Source: Kibdelosporangium persicum (GTDB lineage Bacteria > Actinomycetota > Actinomycetes > Mycobacteriales > Pseudonocardiaceae). Taken from it: DNA of 64,000 nucleotides. The stretch lies in assembly GCF_013280595.1 (NCBI RefSeq), contig NZ_JAAATY010000004.1:1-64000 (forward strand), read 5' to 3'. Below are positions 1 through 7,934 of the stretch, piece after piece; the first letter of the stretch is position 1, and each line of letters begins with the position of its first letter. The translations under genes and the position numbers were made by a program. A model generated the notes under the pieces. The model saw only the letters and a list, made by a program, of their open reading frames with translations, had not been told where the DNA came from and searched no databases.

Positions 1-25
1 CTAGTGTCCTGAGTCATTAATTCGC
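1..25. repeat. Left terminal inverted repeat of the IS630-type element
   Basis: Begins with CTAGTGTCCTGAG. It pairs with the right repeat at 1108-1132, with one mismatch at base 14. TA at 2-3 is the presumed target duplication. Confidence 0.85.
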
Positions 26-1131
26 GCGCAGTGTGTAGGGTGTGGCATGCCTAACCCGAAGCTGCCTGAGTTGGTGTTGTCGGGCGTTGAGACACGGACG
101 TTGCAGGGGTGGACGCGGCGCCGCAAGACGGCGCAGGCGTTGGCGTTGCGGTCTCGGATCGTGTTGCGGTGCGCGGAGGGCGGGTCGAACAGCGAGGTCG
201 CCGCGGAGCTGGGGATCCAGCGTGGGACAGTGGCGAAGTGGCGTTCGCGGTTCGTCGCCGATCGGCTGGACGGGTTGCTTGACGAGCCTCGCCCTGGGCG
301 TCCTCGCACGATCACCGACGAACAGGTCGAGGAGGTGATCGCCAAGACGCTGGAGTCGACGCCGGACAACGCCACGCACTGGTCGACACGGTCGATGGCC
401 GCTGAGTCCGGGATGACTCAGACCGCGGTGTCGCGGATCTGGCGCGCCTTCGGGCTCCAGCCACACAAACAGGAATCCTGGAAGCTGTCCAAGGACCCTC
501 TGTTTGTCGACAAGGTCAAGGATGTGGTCGGGCTCTACCTCGCGCCGCCCGAGCGTGCGGTGGTGTTGTGCGTGGACGAGAAGTCTCAGATCCAGGCGCT
601 GGACCGCACCGCACCAACCTTGCCGCTGCTGCCCGGCACACCGCAGCGCGCCACGCACGACTACGTCCGGCACGGCACCTCCAGCCTGTATGCCGCGCTG
701 GACATCACCACCGGCAAGGTCATCGGCCGCTTGCACGCGCGGCACCGCGCGATCGAGTTCAAGAAGTTCTTGGCCGCCATCGACAAGGAAGTGCCCGCGG
801 ATCTGGCGGTGCACCTGGTGATGGACAACGCCTCGACCCACAAAACACCGGCCGTCCGACGTTGGCTGCTTGCCCATCCCCGGTTCGTCGTGCACTTCAC
901 TCCGACTTCCAGTTCCTGGCTCAATCTCGTCGAACGGTGGTTCTCCGAACTGACCACCAAGAAACTCCAACGCGGAGCCCACACCAGCACCCGCGCGCTC
1001 AACCGCGACATCCGCGCCTGGATCGAGACCTGGAACGACAATCCCCGGCCCTACGTCTGGACTAAGACCGCCGACCACATCCTTGACTCCATCGCCCACT
1101 ACTGCAGGCGAATTAATGCCTCAGGACACTA
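2..1131 (+). mobile_element. IS630-type insertion sequence, apparently complete
   Basis: Terminal inverted repeats lie at both ends: bases 1-25 and the reverse complement of 1108-1132 match with one mismatch, and the match continues to 31 bp with three mismatches. Both ends carry TA flanked by C on the left and G on the right, the dinucleotide target duplication typical of IS630/Tc1-mariner elements. One transposase gene fills almost the whole element. The right end lies inside the 3' end of an arsR-type gene. Sequence left of base 1 is not visible, so the target-site duplication can be judged only from its innermost base on that side. Confidence 0.9.
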
Positions 1132-1132
1132 G
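47..1132 (+). CDS. IS630-family DDE transposase
   Basis: A 361-residue transposase that should cut and paste its own element. The N-terminal half carries two winged/HTH DNA-binding modules: roughly residues 20-75, containing SNSEVAAELGIQRGTVAKW, and 105-145. The C-terminal half is the DDE catalytic core, with the first Asp in VLCVDEKSQ, the second in HLVMDNASTHK, and the Glu in SSWLNLVERWFSEL. There is no frameshift or internal stop, so it may still be active. The ATG at 47 lies just inside the left repeat. The stop TAG at 1130-1132 uses the target-site TA plus one flanking G, so the reading frame depends on the insertion site for its end. Confidence 0.93.
   Translation: MPNPKLPELVLSGVETRTLQGWTRRRKTAQALALRSRIVLRCAEGGSNSEVAAELGIQRGTVAKWRSRFVADRLDGLLDEPRPGRPRTITDEQVEEVIAKTLESTPDNATHWSTRSMAAESGMTQTAVSRIWRAFGLQPHKQESWKLSKDPLFVDKVKDVVGLYLAPPERAVVLCVDEKSQIQALDRTAPTLPLLPGTPQRATHDYVRHGTSSLYAALDITTGKVIGRLHARHRAIEFKKFLAAIDKEVPADLAVHLVMDNASTHKTPAVRRWLLAHPRFVVHFTPTSSSWLNLVERWFSELTTKKLQRGAHTSTRALNRDIRAWIETWNDNPRPYVWTKTADHILDSIAHYCRRINASGH
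1108..1132. repeat. Right terminal inverted repeat of the IS630-type element
   Basis: Ends CTCAGGACACTAG, mirroring the left end. The TA at 1130-1131 forms part of the stop codon of the transposase on the plus strand and of the arsR-type gene on the minus strand. Confidence 0.85.
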
Positions 1133-1443
1133 TCCGCGTCCAGCACCGCGCGCACCAGGCCGGGGAACCGGGTCTCCAGTTCGTCGAGACGCAGGGTGTT
1201 CATCCGCTGCCTGCCGTCGTCGTACTGGCGGAGGATGCCGGCCTTGCGCAGGGTCCGGAAGTGATGGCTGAGGGTCGACGCCGCGATCGACAGGCCGAAC
1301 GTGCCGCACGGCCGGTCGCCCTCGGCGATCAGCAGCCGCACGATCCGGCGCCGCGTGGGGTCGGCCAGTGCCTTCAGCACGTCGTCGACCTCGACGGAGT
1401 TGATCTCTGGGTGGGACACCGGCGCCCAACGCCCCATGGGCAT
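1129..1443 (-). CDS. ArsR-family HTH regulator, C-terminus cut by the IS
   Basis: 104 residues with a winged-helix ArsR/SmtB fold: ALADPTRRRIVRLL (helix 1-2), then the recognition region STLSHHFRTLRKAGIL, then the wing DDGRQRMNTLR. It represses or senses by DNA binding; no clear metal ligands are seen apart from one Cys. The last residues, VRAVLDAD, run straight into the IS inverted repeat, and the TAG stop is made by the TA at the junction. A few native C-terminal residues are therefore probably lost, while the DNA-binding domain is complete. The start may be the ATG at 1443, the ATG at 1437 or the GTG at 1419. It is divergent from the secreted protein at 1540 and probably its regulator. Confidence 0.8.
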   Translation of the reverse strand: MPMGRWAPVSHPEINSVEVDDVLKALADPTRRRIVRLLIAEGDRPCGTFGLSIAASTLSHHFRTLRKAGILRQYDDGRQRMNTLRLDELETRFPGLVRAVLDAD

Positions 1444-1467
1444 TCCTGACGAACCTCTCAGCTTCTC

Positions 1468-1522
1468 TTCGACGCTTTACGAAGACTGTACCCGCGCTCC
1501 GGTCTATTCGACACACATCGAA
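1468..1522. promoter_or_regulatory. Paired inverted repeats, candidate ArsR operators
   Basis: Two sites of the form TTCG-N8-CGAA lie in the divergent arsR/secreted-protein intergenic region, at 1468-1483 and 1507-1522. Both continue as TTCGAC on the left and CGAAGA on the right, so 12 of 18 positions are shared outside the spacer. Spacing is 39 bp start to start. Two near-identical dyads beside a divergent regulator are the expected picture for its operator. Assignment to this ArsR protein is inference. Confidence 0.55.
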
Positions 1523-1539
1523 GAGAACGGAGCTTCGTC

Positions 1540-2277
1540 ATGAGAACCCCCTTCGTCTTCATGGCTGTGGCGGCGGCATGCGTGCTCTCCGCCGCTCCCG
1601 CGGCCGCGTCCGACTACTACCCGCATCCCGCGCCGCTCGGCCCCGAACGTCCTTACGAGGCAACCGTGCCCGGCCCGGACAACTTCGAGTCAGGCACGGC
1701 GTACGTCGAACGGCTGGGCACCGGCATATCGGTCACGTTCGACGGCCACCGTTCCACCGCGACGGGCGAGAAGCCGGCGGCGCCCCGCGAGTTCGTGTTC
1801 CTGTTCGACAACTCGATCCGCTTCGACCTGACCGCGTTCCCGACCTGCTCACGCGAGCAGTTCGCGGCCTCGGCCTGCCCGCCGGGCTCGAAGGTGGGCG
1901 CCGGGCATGCCCGGTTCTACCCGACCGGCACCGCCGACGTGGCGGTCTACAACACCAAGTTCGCCAACGGCATGCGTGGCGTGCTGATCACGATCCCGGC
2001 CACCGGCGCGGTCTTCGAGAACACCCTCGAACCGGTTGTCGGCCGTTACCAGCGCGACTACACCTGGGGCCTGCACGAGATCATCCAGCCGGACAACACC
2101 CCACCGGCGCAACGCGGCTCCACCACGAGCTTCCTGGTCACGTTCGGCGCCACCTGGCAGGGCGAGGACTTCGTGAAATCCCATGCCAGGCCGGGCAAGG
2201 AGCTGCACCTGGGCGTATGGAGCCACTACGTGACGGGTCAGCGGACCCTCAAAGAAGGCACGACTGTCATGCCGTGA
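1540..2277 (+). CDS. Secreted protein of unknown function
   Basis: 245 residues. Residues 1-24 form a Sec signal peptide (hydrophobic stretch VAAACVLSAAPAAA, likely cleaved after AAAS). The mature part has no recognised catalytic motif. It shows FVFLFDNSIRFD, FPTCSREQF and ACPPGSKVGAG, a pattern I remember from other actinobacterial secreted proteins of unknown role; the two Cys may form a disulfide. GGAG sits about 10 bases before the ATG. It stands alone, followed by a strong hairpin, and is probably controlled by the divergent ArsR-type regulator. I do not assign a function. Confidence 0.8.
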   Translation: MRTPFVFMAVAAACVLSAAPAAASDYYPHPAPLGPERPYEATVPGPDNFESGTAYVERLGTGISVTFDGHRSTATGEKPAAPREFVFLFDNSIRFDLTAFPTCSREQFAASACPPGSKVGAGHARFYPTGTADVAVYNTKFANGMRGVLITIPATGAVFENTLEPVVGRYQRDYTWGLHEIIQPDNTPPAQRGSTTSFLVTFGATWQGEDFVKSHARPGKELHLGVWSHYVTGQRTLKEGTTVMP

Positions 2278-2284
2278 CCCGCAC

Positions 2285-2334
2285 AAAAAACTCCTCCCGG
2301 CACCCCCGAGCGTGGCTCGCGGTGCCGGGAGGAG
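2285..2334 (-). terminator. Rho-independent terminator of eccC
   Basis: Perfect 14-bp stem (2291-2304 with 2321-2334, arm CTCCTCCCGGCACC) and a 16-base loop. Read on the minus strand, the stem is followed by TTTTTT at 2285-2290, so it is canonical for eccC. On the plus strand it could also serve the converging secreted-protein gene. Confidence 0.85.
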
Positions 2335-2353
2335 TTCCCGTCAGGACGTTCCG

Positions 2354-5300
2354 CTAGTCGGGCTGCAACCAGGAGACCTGGGTGAGCTGCTGGCCCTGCT
2401 TGCGGGTGATCAGCACACCACGGCCGGGCGGGAGCTGCTTGGACTTGTACGTACCGAGCAGCACACCCTCGTCCTTGCTCGCGCTCATCACCATGCCGGG
2501 GCTGGAGAGTTCCTTCAGCTTGCCGATGATCGGGTCGAAGGACGCCCGCGACGCGCCACCGGAACGGCGGGCGACGATCATGTGCATACCGACGTCCTTG
2601 GCCTGCGGCAGGAACTCCTGCAACGGCTGTAGCGGGTTGCCGGCCTGGGTGGCCACCAGGTCGTAGTCGTCGACGATGACGAACAGTTCCGGACCCGTCC
2701 ACCAGGAACGGCTCTTCAACTGCTCCTGCGTGGTGTCGGGACCCGGCAGCCGCTTCTTCAGCGAGCCGACGACGTCCTTCATCATCTCGTTGAGCTGGTT
2801 GGCCGAGACCGCGTAACCCAGCAGGTGCCCGGTGTTGATGAAGCCCAGCATGGTGCGGCGGTAGTCGACCAGCAGGATGACCACCTGGTCCTCGGAGTAC
2901 CGCTCCATGATCCCGCGCACGATGGTGCGCAGCAGGTTCGTCTTGCCGGACTCGCCGTCGGCGAACGCCAGGAAGTGCGGCTCGGCGTCGAAGTCGAGGT
3001 AGACGGGCGCCAGCTCGTCCTCGTTCACGCCGATCGGGATCAACCTGGTGTTGCGGTGCTTGTCCTGCTTGAGCAGGTCGTCGTACGCCATCATGTCCGG
3101 CAGCAGGCGCACCGGCGGCGCCACCGGCCCGCGCCAGCACTGGCGGATCTTGTTCGCCGCGTCCTGCACACCGGCACCCACGTCCTCGGCGTTCGACGAA
3201 CCGTCGATCCGCGGCAGGCCGACGAGGAAGTGCAGCTTGTCGCGCGACAGACCACGACCGGGACGACCGGCTGGCACGTTCACCGCGACCCGGCGGTCGA
3301 TGTCCGACTCGGTCGGGTCACCGAGCCGCAGCTCGAACCGGGTGCCCATCAGGTCCTTGACCGCCGGGCGGATCTCCGCCCACCGGTTGGCCGCCACGAT
3401 CACGTGCACGCCGTAGGACAGACCCTGCGCGACCAGGTTGACCACCTGGGCCTCGAGCGCCTCGAACTCCTGCCGGAAGTTCAGCCAGCCGTCGACGATC
3501 AGGAACACGTCACCGAACGGGTCGTCGGTCACCTGGCCCTGCCGCTTGCGGTTGCGGAACTCGACCATCGAGTCGATGCCCAGGTCACGGAACTGCTGCT
3601 CCCGCTCGGCGATCAGCGAGGTGATCTCGGCGACCATCCGGCGGGCCAGGTCCGGGTCCAGCCTGGACGCCACACCACCGACGTGCGGCAGGCCACGCAG
3701 CGAGGCGAGCGTTCCACCACCGAGGTCGAGGCAGTAGAACTGCGCTTCCTGCGGGGTGTGCGTCAGCGCCATCGACATCACGAGGGTCCGCAGCAGCATC
3801 GACTTGCCGGACTGCGGACCGCCGACGATCGCGGCGTGCCCGGCGGCACCGGAGAAGTCCGCCCACAGCAGATCACGACGCTGCTCGAACGGCTTGTCGA
3901 TGATGCCCAGCGGCACCTGGAGCCGGCCGTTGGCGAAGTGCCCCGGCACGGTCATGCCGCGGTCCTCCGTGGGCTGCAACGGCGACAGCAGCGTGTCCAG
4001 CGAGTTGGGTGTCTCCAGCGGCGGCAGCCACACCTCGTGCGCGGGCGGGCCCTGGTTGATCAGCCGCGAGACGATCACGTCCAGCTCGCTGGCCTCGGTG
4101 CCGCCTTCCGGCTTCTGCTCCTTGGGCTGCTCGACCGGCCTGATCGGCTCCTTGGGGATCTCGATGTAGTCCGGGACGAACAGCCGCGGCCGCTTGTCAC
4201 TGGTCACCGGTGCGGACGGGCCGGCCTGCTGCATGCCCGCCGGCCGGTACGGACCGGACACATAGGACGCCTTGAACCGCACCATGGTCGAGGTGTCGAA
4301 CTTCAGGTACCCCGAACCCGGGATGGACGGCAGTTCGAACGCGTCCGGGACGCCGATGGCCGCACGGGATTCCGCGGCGGAGAACGTCTTCAGGCCGATC
4401 CGGTACGACAGGTGCGAGTCCAGGCCGCGCAGCTTGCCTTCCTCCAGCCGCTGCGACGCCAGCAACATGTGCATTTGCAGCGACCGGCCCAGCCGGCCGA
4501 TCGCGACGAACAGGTCGATGAAGTCCGGCTTGGCCGACAGCAGCTCGGAGAACTCGTCGACCACGATGAACAGCGCGGGCAACGGGTCGAGGTCGGCGCC
4601 GTTCTCGCGCGCTTTCTCGTACTCCCAGACGTTCTTGAAGTTGCCGCCGTTCTTCAGCGCCTCCTGGCGCCGGTTCATCTCACCGGCCAGCGCGTCCTTC
4701 ATCCGGTCGACCAGCGTCAGGTCGCCCTGAAGGTTGGTGATGGTCGCGGCGACGTGCGGCGCGTCGTCCAGACCGAGGAACGTCGCACCACCCTTGAAGT
4801 CCACCAGGACGAAGTTGAGGATCGTCGACGAGTGCGTGGCCAGCATGCCCAGCACCAGGGTCCTGAGGAACTCCGACTTACCGGAACCGGTGGCGCCGAT
4901 GCACAGGCCGTGCGGGCCCATGCCCTCCATCGCCGCCTCTTTGATGTCCAGCTCGACCGCCTGGCCGAACTCGCCGACCCCGAACGGGACCCGGTAACGG
5001 TCGCGGACCGGGCGGGGCCGCCACGCCTGCTGCACGTCGAACGTCATCGGGTCGCCCGGGATGCCGAGCAGTTCCAGCAGCGTCGGATTGGACAGCAGCG
5101 GCTCCTCCTCGCCGGTGTCCGCGGCGCCCGTGCCGAGCCGGTACGGGGAAAGCTTGCGCGCCAACGCTTCCGCCTCGGCGATGCTCAGCGTGTCCGGCGC
5201 GCCGAACCACTCGACGCCGCTCGCGCTGCGCGCACCGAGCCGCTTGGGCTCGACGACCAGGCGCAGACCACGCCGCGCGGTCAGGTTGCCCAGCGAGTCC

Positions 5301-6349
5301 GACAGGTCGAGCAGGGTGACGCCGATCAGGCCCTCCTCGAGGAGGATCTGCTCCTCACGGGTGACGTCGCCGTCGTCGATCACGATCACGATGTGCGGCT
5401 GGTCCGGCTGCGGCGGCGCGTTGCGGGTGAACCGCTGCCGGTCGCGCAGCTGCTCGTCGAGCCACTGCTCGACCTGGGCGAGCGAACCGGCCATCAGCCG
5501 CATCTGGCCGATGCCGTCGACCATCGTGGGGTGCTGGGCGTGCGGCAGCCACTTCGCCCACTCCCACTCCGCCTTGGCGCGCCCGGCGGTCACGACCGCG
5601 ACCAGCACGTCGTCCGGCGTGTGGAACGTCACCAGCTGGGCGAGCATCGCCCTGGCCAGGCCGCGGGTCAGCTCCTTGTCCCCGGTCATGCTGACCGCGG
5701 CGAAGTTGCGGATCGCCAGCGAGATCGGCAGATCCGGGACGATCGAGTGGCCGCGCACGAACCGGCGCAGGGCCAGCGTGGCGATCGGCTCCAGCTCGTC
5801 GACCGGACCGGTCTGCGGCGGGACGAGCCTGGTGGCCAACCGGGTGGACGCGCGCCCGACCCGCAGGTGGCAGAAGTCGGCGTCGGCCTGACGGCGCTCC
5901 CACATCCGCCGGGAGGTCGCGATCGACCACAGCGCCTGCGGGTCCGGGTGGATCCACTCGCGCTCGGACCGCTGGTCACGGGCGGCCTCACGGGCCCGGT
6001 CGCGCATCTGGCCGAGGTAACGCAGGTAGTCCTTGCGGTCCTCGTTCATCTCGGCCTTCTTCTGCCCGCCGCCACGGCCACCGCCGCCCGCGAACATGCC
6101 GACCATCGAGAACATCATCATGACCGGGAACAGCAGCGTCATCGGGTTGCGCGCCTGCGGGCCGCCGAGGGTGAACATCACGACGACCATGCCGAGCATG
6201 GCCACGATCATGACCACCGGCATCATCTTCATCAGGATGCTGCCGGGGATGACGCGTGGTACCTCGGGCGGTGGCTCGAGGTGCACCTCGCCACCCGGGG
6301 GGCGGGGTGCGGCAAGGCGTGGCAAACGCTTGAACTGCAGCGTGCTCAC
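2354..6349 (-). CDS. eccC: Type VII secretion FtsK/SpoIIIE ATPase EccC (fused a/b form)
   Basis: 1331 residues, the motor ATPase of an ESX system at the inner membrane. Two N-terminal membrane segments (about residues 41-63 and 69-88) are followed by three FtsK/SpoIIIE domains. Walker A motifs: GATGSGKS near 485, GGPQSGKS near 840 and ADGESGKT near 1128. Walker B: LFIVVDEFSELL in domain 1, and weaker forms FLIVDGW and FVIVDDYD in domains 2 and 3. This fits the rule that domain 1 is catalytic and the others bind substrate signals. It is a single polypeptide, not the split EccCa/EccCb of ESX-1. GTG start with AGAGGGG eight bases upstream; divergent from eccD, and ends at a strong terminator. 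Confidence 0.96.
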   Translation of the reverse strand: MSTLQFKRLPRLAAPRPPGGEVHLEPPPEVPRVIPGSILMKMMPVVMIVAMLGMVVVMFTLGGPQARNPMTLLFPVMMMFSMVGMFAGGGGRGGGQKKAEMNEDRKDYLRYLGQMRDRAREAARDQRSEREWIHPDPQALWSIATSRRMWERRQADADFCHLRVGRASTRLATRLVPPQTGPVDELEPIATLALRRFVRGHSIVPDLPISLAIRNFAAVSMTGDKELTRGLARAMLAQLVTFHTPDDVLVAVVTAGRAKAEWEWAKWLPHAQHPTMVDGIGQMRLMAGSLAQVEQWLDEQLRDRQRFTRNAPPQPDQPHIVIVIDDGDVTREEQILLEEGLIGVTLLDLSDSLGNLTARRGLRLVVEPKRLGARSASGVEWFGAPDTLSIAEAEALARKLSPYRLGTGAADTGEEEPLLSNPTLLELLGIPGDPMTFDVQQAWRPRPVRDRYRVPFGVGEFGQAVELDIKEAAMEGMGPHGLCIGATGSGKSEFLRTLVLGMLATHSSTILNFVLVDFKGGATFLGLDDAPHVAATITNLQGDLTLVDRMKDALAGEMNRRQEALKNGGNFKNVWEYEKARENGADLDPLPALFIVVDEFSELLSAKPDFIDLFVAIGRLGRSLQMHMLLASQRLEEGKLRGLDSHLSYRIGLKTFSAAESRAAIGVPDAFELPSIPGSGYLKFDTSTMVRFKASYVSGPYRPAGMQQAGPSAPVTSDKRPRLFVPDYIEIPKEPIRPVEQPKEQKPEGGTEASELDVIVSRLINQGPPAHEVWLPPLETPNSLDTLLSPLQPTEDRGMTVPGHFANGRLQVPLGIIDKPFEQRRDLLWADFSGAAGHAAIVGGPQSGKSMLLRTLVMSMALTHTPQEAQFYCLDLGGGTLASLRGLPHVGGVASRLDPDLARRMVAEITSLIAEREQQFRDLGIDSMVEFRNRKRQGQVTDDPFGDVFLIVDGWLNFRQEFEALEAQVVNLVAQGLSYGVHVIVAANRWAEIRPAVKDLMGTRFELRLGDPTESDIDRRVAVNVPAGRPGRGLSRDKLHFLVGLPRIDGSSNAEDVGAGVQDAANKIRQCWRGPVAPPVRLLPDMMAYDDLLKQDKHRNTRLIPIGVNEDELAPVYLDFDAEPHFLAFADGESGKTNLLRTIVRGIMERYSEDQVVILLVDYRRTMLGFINTGHLLGYAVSANQLNEMMKDVVGSLKKRLPGPDTTQEQLKSRSWWTGPELFVIVDDYDLVATQAGNPLQPLQEFLPQAKDVGMHMIVARRSGGASRASFDPIIGKLKELSSPGMVMSASKDEGVLLGTYKSKQLPPGRGVLITRKQGQQLTQVSWLQPD

Positions 6350-6536
6350 GGTGTGGGCCCCTCTTCGACGCTTGGGAAGACGTGTTTGTGCGGAACCGCC
6401 AGCGGAGGTGATCCCGGTGCGGCCATACTAGGGGCGCCCACCGACAGGGATACGGCATTCGGTGAAGAAGTATCCCGCCAAGTGGGCGACCGCATAGGGT
6501 CAAGCAAGGTTGAAGATGGTCTCGAAGGGGGCAGGC

Positions 6537-7934
6537 GTGGCTACCGGTACGACGGTGTTCAGCAGGGTGACAGTCGTCGCGCCGAGAACGCGCATCGACG
6601 TCGCGCTACCGGCTGACGTGTCAGTGGCCGACCTGCTGCCGATGCTGCTGGACATGGCGAAGGAGACGTCGCAGGACGGCGGCGCCCGGCACGGCGGCTG
6701 GTGCCTGGCCAAACTGGGCGACAGCCCGCTCGACCCGAGCCGCACGCTCGGCTCGCTCGGCATCGTCGACGGCGACATGCTGCAGTTGCGCAAGCGCAAC
6801 GAGAACCCGCCGCCCCCGCTGTACGACGACGTGGTCGACGCGATCGCGGAGTCCAGCCCGGACAGCTTCCGGCCGTGGACCAAGCAGACGGCCAACCGCA
6901 TCGGGTACATCGCCGGTGCGCTGGCGTTGGTCATCGCGGCCGTCACGGTGTTCCTCGCCGGTCCCGTCGGCGGCGGCTCCCAGCTCGCCGCGGCGATCGC
7001 GGCCGGTGCGACCGCGGTGGTCGCCGTGGCCGCGGGTGCCGTGGTCGCGCGGGCGTACCAGGCGACGACCGCGGGCGTGCTGATCGCCGCGGCCGGTGGA
7101 CTGCCGATGGCCTTCGTGAGCGGCATCTACATCGTCCCCGACGGCCTGGGCGCGGCGAACTACCTGCTCGGCTCGGCGCTGATGGGCATCGTGGCGTCGG
7201 CGTCGATCCTGCTGATCGGTGCGGGCGTGACCACGTTCGTGGCGGCGGGCACGGCGTCGGTGTTCGGCATCCTGGCGTTCACCGTGGGGACGTTGATCGA
7301 CCACCCGGCGCCCGGCATCGCGGCCGGAACGGCGGCCGCCGCGCTCGCGGGCATCTCGATGCTGCCGAGGCTGACGATCCAGCTGGCGAAACTGCCGCTG
7401 CCGAACGTGCCGGGCAGCGCGGAGGACCTCAAAGAGGACACGGCCATGCCGGACTACCGCGCGATCGAGCGCCGGGCCGGACTGGCACACGAGTACATGA
7501 CCGGCATGATCGTCGGCAGCGGGACCGTCGCCGCGATCTCGGCGATGATCAGCGCGACAGCCCCCGGTGTCTGGGGCGTCATCACCGCGGTCGTGGTCAC
7601 GCTCGTGCTGTTACTGCGCGGCCGGACGTACGCCAACGGCAGCCAGGCGGTCGCCCTGCTGGCGACCGGGATGCTGTCCGGGGCGGGCGTGCTGATCGGC
7701 TGGCTGATCGTGGCCGGCTCGTTCGACCGGCTGCTGTGGGTGTTCGGCTCGCTGATGCTGATCGCGGCGGCCGCGCTCGTGCTCGGTGTGATCTTCCCCG
7801 AGCAGCGGTTCTCGCCGCCGCTGCGGCGGGCTGTCGAAGTGTTCGAGGCGATCTGCATCGCGGCCGTGCTGCCGCTCGCGCTCGCCGTGATGGACCTGTA
7901 CTCGACGTTGCGGCACTTGGACTTCAGGATCTGA
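6537..7934 (+). CDS. eccD: Type VII secretion channel protein EccD
   Basis: 465 residues. An N-terminal ubiquitin-like domain (about 1-90, with TRIDVALPADVSVADLLPML and GDMLQLRKR) is followed by about eleven membrane helices from residue 105 to the end, as in EccD of the T7SS core complex. The GTG at 6537 follows AAGGGGGC and gives the usual EccD N-terminus; in-frame TTG at 6510 and ATG at 6516 are alternatives. The stop TGA overlaps the mycP start by one base, so the two are translationally coupled. The 187-bp gap to eccC must hold both divergent promoters. Confidence 0.93.
   Translation: MATGTTVFSRVTVVAPRTRIDVALPADVSVADLLPMLLDMAKETSQDGGARHGGWCLAKLGDSPLDPSRTLGSLGIVDGDMLQLRKRNENPPPPLYDDVVDAIAESSPDSFRPWTKQTANRIGYIAGALALVIAAVTVFLAGPVGGGSQLAAAIAAGATAVVAVAAGAVVARAYQATTAGVLIAAAGGLPMAFVSGIYIVPDGLGAANYLLGSALMGIVASASILLIGAGVTTFVAAGTASVFGILAFTVGTLIDHPAPGIAAGTAAAALAGISMLPRLTIQLAKLPLPNVPGSAEDLKEDTAMPDYRAIERRAGLAHEYMTGMIVGSGTVAAISAMISATAPGVWGVITAVVVTLVLLLRGRTYANGSQAVALLATGMLSGAGVLIGWLIVAGSFDRLLWVFGSLMLIAAAALVLGVIFPEQRFSPPLRRAVEVFEAICIAAVLPLALAVMDLYSTLRHLDFRI

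Noticed and set aside
2825-6616. A 1263-codon plus-strand open frame opposite eccC
   Set aside because: It is the antisense shadow of a GC-rich gene; its composition is dominated by Arg/His/Gln/Leu with no domain, while eccC has complete motifs.
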